Assembly (NCBI RefSeq): GCF_003985125.1
Contig: NZ_ML133568.1
Location: forward strand, 337,749-401,748
Source of the DNA: Rhizobium phaseoli
GTDB taxonomy: Bacteria > Pseudomonadota > Alphaproteobacteria > Rhizobiales > Rhizobiaceae
Length of the DNA stretch: 64,000 nucleotides
Direction: 5' to 3'
Both the position numbers and the translations under genes were made by a program. Under the pieces are notes generated by a model. That model searched no databases. It was not told where the DNA came from and worked only from the letters and a program-made list of their open reading frames with translations. This document shows, piece after piece, positions 53,057-62,003 of this stretch (position 1 is its first letter; each line of letters begins with the position of its first letter).

Positions 53057-53089
53057 GCAGGCGCCCATCCTCCTCCCAGGGTCGCCTGC
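53057..53089 (+). ncRNA. CCUCCUCCC stem-loop RNA 2 (CcsR/cuckoo type)
   Basis: GCAGGCGCCC pairs with GGG-T-CGCCTGC (one bulged T), with loop ATCCTCCTCCCA. It lies three bases after the first stem-loop, so the two may make one double-hairpin RNA. Confidence 0.82.
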
Positions 53090-53091
53090 GG

Positions 53092-53124
53092 GAACGACAG
53101 CACTCCTCCTCCCAGCTGTCGTTC
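53092..53124 (+). ncRNA. CCUCCUCCC stem-loop RNA 3 (CcsR/cuckoo type)
   Basis: GAACGACAGC pairs perfectly with GCTGTCGTTC around ACTCCTCCTCCCA. The stem sequence is unrelated to the others while the loop motif is kept. That is what selection on the loop would produce. Confidence 0.82.
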
Positions 53125-53135
53125 GGTTCTTTTCG

Positions 53136-53171
53136 AAAGCCTGCCGCACCTCCTCCCGCGGCAGGCTTTTT
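53136..53171 (+). ncRNA. CCUCCUCCC stem-loop RNA 4 with terminator
   Basis: AAAGCCTGCCGC pairs perfectly with GCGGCAGGCTTT around ACCTCCTCCC. It is followed by T-rich sequence, so it doubles as the intrinsic terminator of the array. Confidence 0.85.
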
Positions 53172-53301
53172 CGTTTTGGCCACCTACAAACGGACCGCGC
53201 CGCATGCGGCCGCTTGCCATGGTGATGTCCTCCTCTGTTCTCAGTTCTGCTTCAACGCCCCCACGGCCTCGTATCTCGTCGAGCAAGCGCCGACAAAGCT
53301 G

Positions 53302-53331
53302 TTGACACCGAACTTGTCGTACAACTATGTA
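53302..53331 (+). promoter_or_regulatory. kduID promoter with GntR-type operator in its spacer
   Basis: TTGACA (53302-53307), an 18-base spacer, and TATGTA (53326-53331) form a good sigma-70 promoter. Within the spacer lies TTGT-CGT-ACAA (53314-53324), a palindrome of the FadR-subfamily GntR type. It would be bound by the regulator at 55154 and lies about 100 bases before kduI. Confidence 0.65.
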
Positions 53332-53428
53332 ACCAGACGGATACCACCGCGGCGGAAAACGTCTGAGATGACCCGCTTTCCGCAATAGCGGCACTGCCTG
53401 ACGACAATGAAGCTGAAGGAAAATTGAC

Positions 53429-54265
53429 ATGCAGATCGATGTGAGGCACGCCTCCCACCCCGAGGCCGTGCGCGGTTACGACACCGAAACGCTGCGGCGT
53501 CACTTTCTGGTCGAAACCATCTTCGAAGGCGGCGAGATCCGGCTGACCTATTCCCATTACGACCGCATGGTCATCGGCGGCGCCACTCCGCTCGGCGCCG
53601 GGCTGACGCTGACGGCGCCGACGGCGATCGGCCAGGAAACCTTCCTTGCCGAGCGTGAACTCGGCGCCCTCAACATCGGCGGCGCCGGCCGCATCATCGT
53701 CGACGGCGTAAGCTACGATCTTGCCAAATATGATTGCCTCTACGCCGGCAAGGGCGCCAGGGACATCAGGTTCGAGAGCGCGGATGCCGCCAATCCGGCC
53801 AAGTTCTATCTGGTTTCGACGCCCGCCCATCAGAGGCATCCGACCGTGCTGCTCACCCGCGAAAAGGCCCGCCACCTGACGCCGGGCGAAGCGGCGACGG
53901 CCAACAAGCGGTCGATCTACCAGTTCATCCACCCGGAGGTCTGCCAGTCCTGCCAGCTCACTCTGGGCTTCACCATGATCGAGCCGGGCAGCGTCTGGAA
54001 CACCATGCCCGCCCACACGCATGACCGGCGCATGGAAGCCTATCTCTATTTCGATCTCGAAGCCGAGCAGCGCGTCTTCCACTTCATGGGCGAGCCGCAG
54101 CAGACCCGGCACATGCTGGTCGCCAACGAACAGGCGGTCATCTCGCCGCCCTGGTCGATCCATTCCGGCGCCGGCACCAAGAATTACAGCTTCATCTGGG
54201 CGATGGCCGGCGACAACAAGAGCTTCACCGACATGGATCACATCGCCATTGCGGATCTGAGGTGA
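53429..54265 (+). CDS. kduI: 5-dehydro-4-deoxy-D-glucuronate isomerase KduI
   Basis: Isomerises 4-deoxy-L-threo-5-hexosulose uronate to 3-deoxy-D-glycero-2,5-hexodiulosonate in pectin and uronate breakdown. It has 278 residues. Double-cupin motifs include ERELGALNIGGAGRIIVDG and the zinc site MPAHTHDRRMEAYLYFDLE (two His, Glu), with a further His in WSIHSGAGTKNY. AAGGAAAATTGAC precedes the ATG. It overlaps kduD (GTGA). Confidence 0.95.
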   Translation: MQIDVRHASHPEAVRGYDTETLRRHFLVETIFEGGEIRLTYSHYDRMVIGGATPLGAGLTLTAPTAIGQETFLAERELGALNIGGAGRIIVDGVSYDLAKYDCLYAGKGARDIRFESADAANPAKFYLVSTPAHQRHPTVLLTREKARHLTPGEAATANKRSIYQFIHPEVCQSCQLTLGFTMIEPGSVWNTMPAHTHDRRMEAYLYFDLEAEQRVFHFMGEPQQTRHMLVANEQAVISPPWSIHSGAGTKNYSFIWAMAGDNKSFTDMDHIAIADLR

Positions 54266-55026
54266 GCGCCGTGGCCATTCCCTTCGACCTTTCCGGCAGG
54301 ACGGCCGTCGTCACCGGCGCCAATACCGGCATCGGCCAGGCCATCGCGGCGGCGCTGGCCGGGGCCGGCGCCTCGATCGTCGCCGTCGGGCGCTCCTCGA
54401 TGGACGAAACCGAAGCACTGGTGAAGGAAGCGGGCAGCCGCTTCCACGTCATCAAGGCCGATCTCGGCACGATCGAGCCGGTCAAGGAGATCGTCGCCGA
54501 GGCCATCCAGACTTTCGGCGGCCTCGACATCCTCGTCAACAATGCCGGCATCATCCGCCGTGCCGATGCGCTCGACTTCACCGAAGAAGACTGGGACGCA
54601 GTGATCGACGTCAACCTGAAGACGGCCTTCTTCCTGTCGCAGGCGGCCGGCCGTCACATGGTCGACAAGGGCAGGGGCAAGATCATCAACATCGCCTCGC
54701 TGCTGTCCTTCCAGGGCGGCATCCGCATCCCGTCCTATACCGCCTCGAAAAGCGGCCTTGCCGGCCTGACCAAGCTGCTTGCCTGCGAATGGGCCGGCAA
54801 GGGCGTCAACGTCAACGCCATCGCGCCGGGTTATTTCGTCACCAACAACACGACGGCGCTGCGCGAGGATCCGGATCGCAATGCCGCTATCCTCGCCCGC
54901 ATTCCGGCCGGGCGCTGGGGGAAGCCTGATGAACTCGGCGGTGCGGCCGTCTTCCTGGCGTCGTCGGCATCCGACTATGTGCATGGCACGGTGCTGCCCG
55001 TCGATGGCGGCTGGCTGGCGCGGTGA
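54262..55026 (+). CDS. kduD: 2-dehydro-3-deoxy-D-gluconate 5-dehydrogenase KduD
   Basis: The 254-residue SDR reduces the product of KduI to 2-keto-3-deoxygluconate. It starts at a GTG overlapping the kduI stop. Motifs: AVVTGANTGIGQAIAAAL, LVNNAGIIRRADALDFTEED, IINIASLLSFQGGIRIPSYT with the active Tyr and Lys in YTASK, and the family-typical APGYFVTNNTTALREDPDRN. The C-terminus is VLPVDGGWLAR. It is followed by the GntR gene. Confidence 0.95.
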   Translation: MSAVAIPFDLSGRTAVVTGANTGIGQAIAAALAGAGASIVAVGRSSMDETEALVKEAGSRFHVIKADLGTIEPVKEIVAEAIQTFGGLDILVNNAGIIRRADALDFTEEDWDAVIDVNLKTAFFLSQAAGRHMVDKGRGKIINIASLLSFQGGIRIPSYTASKSGLAGLTKLLACEWAGKGVNVNAIAPGYFVTNNTTALREDPDRNAAILARIPAGRWGKPDELGGAAVFLASSASDYVHGTVLPVDGGWLAR

Positions 55027-55153
55027 TCCACCTCGCCGGATGACCGGTATAGAGCTGTCGCGCCGCCCGTCGTTTTGCCTTTCCGGCCGGCATGCGTTAG
55101 CACAGGGGTAGCGGTCGCCGCCGCCACCTCGACAGGCAGGATTTCGATCGGGA

Positions 55154-55900
55154 ATGACGGATAAGGACAACGCGCTCTTCACAACCAATCGCCAGCCGCC
55201 GAACCTGCGCAGCAGCCTTGCCGATACGCTGATGGCGCAGATCGAATCCGGCGACCTGAAGCCCGGCCAGCGCCTGCCGACCGAACAGGCGATCATGGCC
55301 GCGACCGGCGTCAGCCGAACGATCGTGCGCGAGGCGCTCGCCACGCTCCGCGCCAAAGGCCTGATCACCACGCATCAGGGCCTGGGGGCTTTCGTTTCGA
55401 ACGATCCCAATCCGCGTTCCTTCTCGATCATTCCCAACGACCTGCAGTCGATCGACGAGGTTCTGCGCGTGCTGGAGCTGCGCATCGGGGTCGAATATGA
55501 AGCCGCCGGTCTTGCCGCGCTGCGGCGCACGCCGGAGGATATCGAGCGCATGCAGGACCGTCTCGATGCCCTCGACACGGCGCTGGAAAAGGGCGGATAC
55601 GGCGCGCAGGAGGACTACGCCTTCCATCGGTCGATCCTGGTCGCGACGCAGAATTCCTATTACAGCCGCCTGTTCGACACGTTCGGCGACATCATGGTGC
55701 CGCGCCAATGGGCGCGCCTCGACAAGATGACGGCTTTCGAGCGCCAGCGCCATGCCGCCCGCATGCGCCGGGAACACCACGCCATCTTCGCGGCGATCCG
55801 CGACGGCAACGAAGCGGCCGCGCGCCGCGCCATCCGCACCCATCTGTCGAAGAGCGCCGCGCGCTTCGAAGAACTGCGCGACGCGACAGAGCCATCCTGA
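55154..55900 (+). CDS. GntR-family (FadR/FCD type) regulator of uronate genes
   Basis: The 248-residue protein has a winged helix at about 15-80 (LADTLMAQIESGDLKPGQRL, PTEQAIMAATGVSRTIVREA). The FCD ligand domain contains VLELRIGVEYEAAGLAALRR, EDYAFHRSILVATQNSYYSR and REHHAIFAAIRDGNEAAARR, which carry the metal-binding Asp/His residues. It follows kduID in the same direction and probably represses them through the TTGT-N3-ACAA site. Kdg- or hexuronate-type effectors are expected. Confidence 0.87.
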   Translation: MTDKDNALFTTNRQPPNLRSSLADTLMAQIESGDLKPGQRLPTEQAIMAATGVSRTIVREALATLRAKGLITTHQGLGAFVSNDPNPRSFSIIPNDLQSIDEVLRVLELRIGVEYEAAGLAALRRTPEDIERMQDRLDALDTALEKGGYGAQEDYAFHRSILVATQNSYYSRLFDTFGDIMVPRQWARLDKMTAFERQRHAARMRREHHAIFAAIRDGNEAAARRAIRTHLSKSAARFEELRDATEPS

Positions 55901-55909
55901 CCGTCTTCG

Positions 55910-58900
55910 TTACGTCTGTGGCTTCGGCTTCATCAACCGCCGCCAGGCGGCATGATCCGTCCTCAGATCGACCGCGGCGTGCGCCGCCGGCAGAAGCGGT
56001 TTGCGCCGGCGCCGACCGAAGCGTCGTTTGAAGCCGAGGATATTTTCCACGAAGCTCCTGGTATAAAGGCCGGGCCCGCTTGAATAAATGCGCCATCCGC
56101 CGTCGACCGCGATCTTGCCCGCCTTGAGGCGCGCCCAATCGTCCGCCGCCTGATAGCGGTCAGGAAAGGCCGCGTCGCTGCTGCTGAAATAGGTGTTGCG
56201 CTGGCGCAGCGACGCATGCGGCAAGGCCGCCGTGACGGCGATCGGATTGACGACGGCAATCGCCTTCCAGAGCGCGTCCACCGCAGCGTCGAGCGCAAGC
56301 GTTTCGCAATAACGCAGATGCGCATGCACATACATCAGTCCGATCTCGCGGCCGAAGAAGGAGGAGGATTCGGCCCGGCGGAACAAGGCCTCGGGTCCGC
56401 CGGTATAGGTCGCGGGCTTTTCCATCAGCCGGACGCCGTCGGGGAAAAGCAGATGCTTCTCGATCAGCCGCATATGATCGCGCCTCTGCGCCGGCGTGAA
56501 CAGCTTGCCGAGCATCGCCTGCGTCATCGCGATCAGGGAGAAGGAGAGGCCGGTGCGCGTGTCGGTCGGATGCAGCAGCAATTCGACGCCGTCATGAGCG
56601 GGATCGAAGATGCCATAGCCGGCAACGACGCCGTCACGGACGAGATGACGGTTGAAATCCCGACGCATCGCCATCGCGATCTTGCTGAAGGACTTTGCCT
56701 CCTCGCCTCGGCCGAGGCGACGCAGGATGGCGGAATAGCGGACAATCTGCTCGTAGAGCAGGGCGACGGTCCAGCTGCTGACCATCCAGTCGCGCAGATG
56801 CGGATCGGCCGGCTGCAGGGAATCGTTCCAGTCGCCCTCGCCATAACGGATCAGATGGGTTCCCGGGATGAAACGTTCGCGGACGGTATCGAGCAGCTTC
56901 TCGACATGGATGGCGATGGTATCGGCTTTCGGCGCCTTCTGCATGGTCTTTTCGTCGCGCCAGGACACTTTCTCGTCGAGAACGGCGAGGTCGCCGGTCG
57001 CTTCGACATAGTCGCAGAGCGCTTTCAGCGGCCAGATGACGATATCGCCGTGGCTGTCACCCGCCCGGATATTGGCATAGGGCTCCAGCATGAACCATTG
57101 CGGCCAGTCGCCTTTTTCGAGGTATTGCTCGCTGAAGACCGTTTTCAGTACCGCCTTGGCCTCGCGGTCGTGCTCATAGGCGAGCAGGAATTCGATCGGC
57201 CCCTGGCAGGCGTCGCGCGTGCCCCAGGCCGCGCCGGTATATTGCTCCAGCCCGTGCGGCACGCTCAGATGCACGATGGCGTCATGGGCAAGCCAGGGCA
57301 GGAGGGTCGCCTGGGCGGCAAGATCGGGCGACGCGTCGTCGATCCCCATGCCGCGCACGGCCTTGCGCCAGAATGTCGATGCCGGCGCGAGCATGGCCTC
57401 ATCGCTGACGCCGACTTCATACCGGCGCGCCAGCCGCTCGGCGTCTTCAGCATCGGTCATCGAACCGACGACGGCGAAGGAGAGGGACTGCGTCGGCCGG
57501 GAGCGCAGCGCCACGAAAGCGCCGTTGCGCGCCAGACCATCGGTATAGAGCAGTTCGTCGCCGCCGATCTCGTCGATGGCATCGGGCGTCGAACTCACTA
57601 GCCAATAGACGGCATCAGGGTAACGCTCGCCCCAGAGCCAGGCGGCGTCGGGCCGGAAGGAGATGCGTTTGCGCGAAGGGTCGAAGTCGATCTGCCCGCC
57701 CGCGTCATATTCACGTTCGCCGAGCACGACATGGCCGAAGACCAGGAAGCGGCACGGCTTGCCGTGAACGGAGACGCTCCATTGCATTGCCGCATCCGCG
57801 CCGGAGGCGACAGCCGTGACGATGATCGTGCGCCCCGGGCATTGATAGATCCAGCGGCAGTCGCTCAGCCCCATCTCGAAGGCCGAGGGCACCGCCAGAA
57901 GCTGCCAGCCGACACCGAGATCGGCCATGATGCGCAGCCCGCTGGCGCGCGTCAGATTGTAGGGATCGCGCGAGACGGAAAAGAGCTTGTGGAAGGAGGT
58001 GTTGCCGATCGTCAGCTGCGCGGCGAAAATGCCCTGCATCCAGCAGGTGGCGGCGAGTGTGGCATCATCCAGCAGCATGTTCTGGCCGCTTCGGACGATC
58101 GCACCGTGGCGCCGCGTAATGATGAGCTCCTTGTCGCGCAGCACGACGTGGCGGTTGAGCACGCCGTCCGGCACGAAAAACGAGAGCAGTTTTCCGTGGC
58201 CGCGCTCTTCCAGGCGGCGCTCGGGATAGAGCCGGTTGATCGTCTTTTTGTCGAGCGGCTCGGCCTCCAGCAGAGAAGCGTCCTGGAGCAGGCTGCGGAC
58301 TTGTGCTGCCGCCTCCGGATGAGCGGCCGCCTCGTCCGGCAGCGCGATGCCGTCGAGCCGCGCAAGATCGGCATCGCTCGACGCCTTCGGATGATCGGCG
58401 GCGAACAGGGCGAAAAAACTCGCCGTCGCGCCATCGGATGCGACCGAGAGCGGTCTCGATTGCAGGGCAGGGCAGGCCGTCTCCTGCTGCCGCCGTTCGC
58501 TCGGCAGCCGCGTGCCGAATGCACCGACCAGCAGGTCGTCGAGCCGATCCTTTGCCTGCACCAGCTGGATCGCATCGGTGGCATAGCCGACAGCCCCGTC
58601 GAGGCAGCCTTGCGCGAGCCAGGGATTGCGGGCGCCTGATTGTTTGAGATTTTGCCGGTTTATCACAACGCAACCGTAGGCCTTGTGGTCGGCGATGTGG
58701 TGATCGACATATTGCGAGGCATAGGCCTCGCTGTTCATCAGAAAGCCGCGGTCGCCGAGGCCGACATCCTGGATCAGCACCAGATCCGCCGGCAGCGTTC
58801 CCTCTTTCAGATGCCGGATCGAGGCCCGCCAGAACCATGCCGTTTCAGAGCGGTGAAGGGCGAGGCGGACGTCATAGGCGACATCGCCTGTCTCGCCGCT

Positions 58901-59197
58901 CCAGGAAAAGCTCGCCGCATCATGGGCGAAACTGCCTCTCGCACGCGGCCCGACGATCTCGACGACATCGGGGCGGGCGCCGCCGACGCGCAGGTAAAGG
59001 CGGCCGATGCCGCCGATGAGCGGCGAGCCCTGGATCTGGTTGATCTGCACCGCCCCCTTGTCGTCGGCATATTCGATGGCAAATAACGTTCCGTTCGGCA
59101 GCGCCGATATCGACAGGCCGGAACCGTTGCTGATCGTAAAGAGGCCAAGCTCTTCACGTCGTGGCATCTGCAAACTGCGCGTCCGGTTGGGGGCCAT
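55910..59197 (-). CDS. GH94-like glycoside phosphorylase (1095 residues)
   Basis: Phosphorylases of this clan split beta-glucosidic bonds with phosphate. The N-terminal beta-sandwich (about 1-300) is followed by a linker and an (alpha/alpha)6 barrel. In the barrel GEGDWNDSLQPADP, at about residue 750, contains the general-acid Asp of the DWND type. AAWGTRDACQGPIEFLLAYE and the C-terminal SSGPGLYTRSFVENILG are also family-like. The length is close to 1,2-beta-oligoglucan phosphorylases and about 300 residues more than cellobiose phosphorylases. Rhizobia make cyclic beta-1,2-glucan, which makes that substrate attractive. This is inference. Confidence 0.75.
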   Translation of the reverse strand: MAPNRTRSLQMPRREELGLFTISNGSGLSISALPNGTLFAIEYADDKGAVQINQIQGSPLIGGIGRLYLRVGGARPDVVEIVGPRARGSFAHDAASFSWSGETGDVAYDVRLALHRSETAWFWRASIRHLKEGTLPADLVLIQDVGLGDRGFLMNSEAYASQYVDHHIADHKAYGCVVINRQNLKQSGARNPWLAQGCLDGAVGYATDAIQLVQAKDRLDDLLVGAFGTRLPSERRQQETACPALQSRPLSVASDGATASFFALFAADHPKASSDADLARLDGIALPDEAAAHPEAAAQVRSLLQDASLLEAEPLDKKTINRLYPERRLEERGHGKLLSFFVPDGVLNRHVVLRDKELIITRRHGAIVRSGQNMLLDDATLAATCWMQGIFAAQLTIGNTSFHKLFSVSRDPYNLTRASGLRIMADLGVGWQLLAVPSAFEMGLSDCRWIYQCPGRTIIVTAVASGADAAMQWSVSVHGKPCRFLVFGHVVLGEREYDAGGQIDFDPSRKRISFRPDAAWLWGERYPDAVYWLVSSTPDAIDEIGGDELLYTDGLARNGAFVALRSRPTQSLSFAVVGSMTDAEDAERLARRYEVGVSDEAMLAPASTFWRKAVRGMGIDDASPDLAAQATLLPWLAHDAIVHLSVPHGLEQYTGAAWGTRDACQGPIEFLLAYEHDREAKAVLKTVFSEQYLEKGDWPQWFMLEPYANIRAGDSHGDIVIWPLKALCDYVEATGDLAVLDEKVSWRDEKTMQKAPKADTIAIHVEKLLDTVRERFIPGTHLIRYGEGDWNDSLQPADPHLRDWMVSSWTVALLYEQIVRYSAILRRLGRGEEAKSFSKIAMAMRRDFNRHLVRDGVVAGYGIFDPAHDGVELLLHPTDTRTGLSFSLIAMTQAMLGKLFTPAQRRDHMRLIEKHLLFPDGVRLMEKPATYTGGPEALFRRAESSSFFGREIGLMYVHAHLRYCETLALDAAVDALWKAIAVVNPIAVTAALPHASLRQRNTYFSSSDAAFPDRYQAADDWARLKAGKIAVDGGWRIYSSGPGLYTRSFVENILGFKRRFGRRRRKPLLPAAHAAVDLRTDHAAWRRLMKPKPQT

Positions 59198-59299
59198 TGA
59201 GATCTCGTCGATTGATCAGAGGGAATCAGAGGATGGCGCAAAAAGATTGAGAGAAATCTTACCGGTGGTCGGCAGATCGACAAGCGGTCGTGACGCTCG

Positions 59300-60841
59300 T
59301 CACCCCGACTCCGGACGCCTGGCGAAAGGTACGCACAACAGGGCGCAGCTGGTCAGGATGGCGACGACCATCCAGGCTTCGTTGATCGCCTGAACGATTG
59401 CCGCCGCCTGGATCAGCGGGTCGAGCAGCGCCGTGGTATCGGCATCGAAGCTGCCGCTATGTCCTGATATCGTCTGAAGCGGTGCACCGACGAATGTCGC
59501 CGCCTCGATTTCGCCGGCCTGAAGGCGCGCCCACAGATCTTGGCCCAGCGGTTCGGAGCGGGTGTAGATGATGGTGTCGATCAGCGCGATGCCGATGGCG
59601 CCGCCGAGATTGCGCATCAGATTGAAAAGCCCGCTGGCATCGGGAATGCGATCGGCCGGCAGCGTGCCGAGCGCCAGCCGCGTCGGCGGCAGCAGGCAGA
59701 ACATGATGGCGACGCCGCGCACGATCTGCGGCCAGAACATCGCATCGTAATCCGACCGCGGATCCTGAAAGGCGCTCATGCCGACACCGATCGCAAACAG
59801 GGCGAAACCGACAGCCGACAGCAGCCGCGCATCCATGCGCTTCTCCAGCGCGACCGCGACCGGCGCGGTGATCAGCTGCGCGATGCCGGTGACCAGCATC
59901 GTCATGCCGATTTCAAGGGCATCGTGGCCCCGGACGAAAGCGAGAAAGACCGGCATCAGGTAGACCGAGCCGAAAAGGCCGATGCCAAGCACGAAACTCA
60001 GGACCGAGCCGACGAGAAAGTTGCGATCGGCGAAGTTGCCGAGATCGACGATCGGCCGGCGCCGGCGCAGCGTCCGGCCGATGAACGCGCCTCCCGAGAC
60101 AAGACAGACCGCCAGCAGGCTCAGCACATAGGCCGACGTCCAGCCGCTGGTCGGCGCCTCTTTCAGGCTGAGTTCCAGGCTCGTCAGCGCCGTCGCCATC
60201 AGGACAAGCGACAGCGCGTCGAGATGCCGGAGTTCGGACGGGTCGGCCGCCTGCCGCGGCAGGAAGCGGGCCGCCAGGACTGCCGAGGCAATGCCCGGAA
60301 GGATATTGATCAGGAACAGCCAGTGCCAGGAATAGGTTTCGGTCAGCCATCCGCCGACGATCGGGCCGATGGTCGGCGCCAGCACCGCCAGCACGCCGGC
60401 GATGGTCGTCGCTAGCGCCTGTCGCTCGTTGAAGAAGAGGATGAACACGGCCGAAAACACCGAGGGGATCAGCGTCCCGCCGGAAAAGCCCTGAAGCACC
60501 CGCCAGGCGACCAGCGTGCCGAAACTGCCGCTGGCGGCGCAGCCGGCCGAGGCAATCACGAACAGGGTGATGGCGGCAACGAACAGCCATCGCATCGTCA
60601 GCAGCCGCGTCAGCAAGCCGGTGAGCGGGATCGCGATCACTTCGGCAATGAGATAGGCCGTCTGTATCCAGCTCATCTGATCCGGATCGATGCCGAGCGC
60701 CGACTGGATGGTCGGCAGCGACGTCGCCACCACCTGGACGTCGAGGATGGCCATGAACATGCCGACGCACATGGCCAGGAAGCCGAGCCAGACGATGGCA
60801 GGCGTTCCGTCAGGGCGAGCAGCTTCAGGTCGTTCCGACAT
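59300..60841 (-). CDS. MFS drug exporter, DHA2 (EmrB/QacA) type
   Basis: The 513-residue protein from the ATG at 60841 begins MSERPEAARPDGTPAIVWLG; the upstream open frame is not used. About 14 membrane helices can be traced. Motif A/D regions include FMAILDVQVVATSLPTIQSA, WIQTAYLIAEVIAIPLTGLL and LAPTIGPIVGGWLTETYSWH (antiporter motif C). It exports drugs or lipophilic compounds by proton antiport. No EmrA-like partner is adjacent. Confidence 0.87.
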   Translation of the reverse strand: MSERPEAARPDGTPAIVWLGFLAMCVGMFMAILDVQVVATSLPTIQSALGIDPDQMSWIQTAYLIAEVIAIPLTGLLTRLLTMRWLFVAAITLFVIASAGCAASGSFGTLVAWRVLQGFSGGTLIPSVFSAVFILFFNERQALATTIAGVLAVLAPTIGPIVGGWLTETYSWHWLFLINILPGIASAVLAARFLPRQAADPSELRHLDALSLVLMATALTSLELSLKEAPTSGWTSAYVLSLLAVCLVSGGAFIGRTLRRRRPIVDLGNFADRNFLVGSVLSFVLGIGLFGSVYLMPVFLAFVRGHDALEIGMTMLVTGIAQLITAPVAVALEKRMDARLLSAVGFALFAIGVGMSAFQDPRSDYDAMFWPQIVRGVAIMFCLLPPTRLALGTLPADRIPDASGLFNLMRNLGGAIGIALIDTIIYTRSEPLGQDLWARLQAGEIEAATFVGAPLQTISGHSGSFDADTTALLDPLIQAAAIVQAINEAWMVVAILTSCALLCVPFARRPESG

Positions 60842-61003
60842 GCGATGATCCCGCCTGCGCCGCATCTTTCTGCATTGGTGGGTATATCTAGCGCATCGGC
60901 TCGAAAACCGGAATTGGTTTTCGGACCAAGGGGGATTGGAAATGTTGCGGCATCCTTGAGCCGCCAATACACGCCAAGAGATTGCATAAGATCGAAACAC
61001 AAC

Positions 61004-61030
61004 CGAGCCTGGCCGGGAAGGCCAGGCTCG
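61004..61030 (-). terminator. Terminator of the flagellin gene
   Basis: CGAGCCTGGCC and GGCCAGGCTCG form a perfect 11-base stem with a 5-base loop, 65 bases beyond the flagellin stop. The minus strand continues GGTTGTGTTTCG, which is moderately T-rich. Confidence 0.7.
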
Positions 61031-61094
61031 GGGTTCGATCAGCGAATATGGTCCGGGCGTTCTATGCGCCCGGCTCCCTTTGCATCGACCAGGA

Positions 61095-62003
61095 TCAGCC
61101 GCGGAAGAGCGACAGGATGTTCTGGGACGAGGAATTCGCGATCGACAGCGACTGGATCGCCAGTTGCTGCTGCGTCTGCAGGGCGGAAAGCTTGCTCGAC
61201 TCCTCCTCCATATCGGCATCGACCAGCCGGCCGACGCCCGAGTCGATCGAATCCGAAAGCGCACCGACGAAGTCTTCCTGCAGATCGATGCGGGTCGAGA
61301 TCGAACCCAGTTGCGCACCGGCCGACGTCATCGCCGAGAGCGCGGATTCGATGGTCGTCAGCGCCGACTGGATCTGACCGGTGGTGAAGTTGGTGATGTC
61401 GAGCGAGTAGACGGAATCGCCGTTTGCATCCGCCGTTCCGAGGATACCCGTGGAGGTTTCGATCGAGCCGCCGTTCATGCCGAACAGCACGTTGCCGGTG
61501 GAGCTGGTATCGAGAACGTAATCCGTCATCTTGACGGAAACGGCGCCGGAGCCGTCACGGACGAAGGAGGATACGACGCTCTTGGTGCCGTCGGCGCCGG
61601 CGACCCAGTTCTCGCCCGAGAAGGACGCCGACTGGGCAATGCTCATCAGCTGTTCCTGCAGTTGGCTGATTTCTTCCTGGACCTTGGATTTGTCGACGCC
61701 GTCTTCGGTCGCCGCCACCAGCTTGGCTTTGATCTCGTCGACGACGTCGATCGCGCTGTCCATCGCCGTGTAAGCCGTATCGACCTTTGCCGCGCCGAGG
61801 CCGAGCGCGTCGGAGACGGCAGACAGCGCCTTGTTGTCGGAGCGCATCGTGGTGGCGATCGACCAGTAGGCGGCGTTGTCGGATGCGGTGTCGACCCGAT
61901 AGCCGGTCGAGACACTGTTCTGTGTCGTTTCGAGATTGAAATTGATGCTGCGCAGCGTCTGAAGGGCAGCCATTGCGGAATTGTTCGTATTGATGCTCGT
62001 CAT
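61095..62003 (-). CDS. Orphan flagellin
   Basis: The 302-residue flagellin of rhizobial short type begins MTSINTNNSAMAALQTLRSI and has the conserved STGYRVDTASDNAAYWSIAT D0/D1 segment. A short variable middle follows, and the C-terminal helix is SSKLSALQTQQQLAIQSLSI, then SQNILSLFRG. It is secreted through the flagellar type III system without a signal peptide. No other flagellar gene is in the window, so it is an unlinked accessory flagellin. Confidence 0.93.
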   Translation of the reverse strand: MTSINTNNSAMAALQTLRSINFNLETTQNSVSTGYRVDTASDNAAYWSIATTMRSDNKALSAVSDALGLGAAKVDTAYTAMDSAIDVVDEIKAKLVAATEDGVDKSKVQEEISQLQEQLMSIAQSASFSGENWVAGADGTKSVVSSFVRDGSGAVSVKMTDYVLDTSSTGNVLFGMNGGSIETSTGILGTADANGDSVYSLDITNFTTGQIQSALTTIESALSAMTSAGAQLGSISTRIDLQEDFVGALSDSIDSGVGRLVDADMEEESSKLSALQTQQQLAIQSLSIANSSSQNILSLFRG

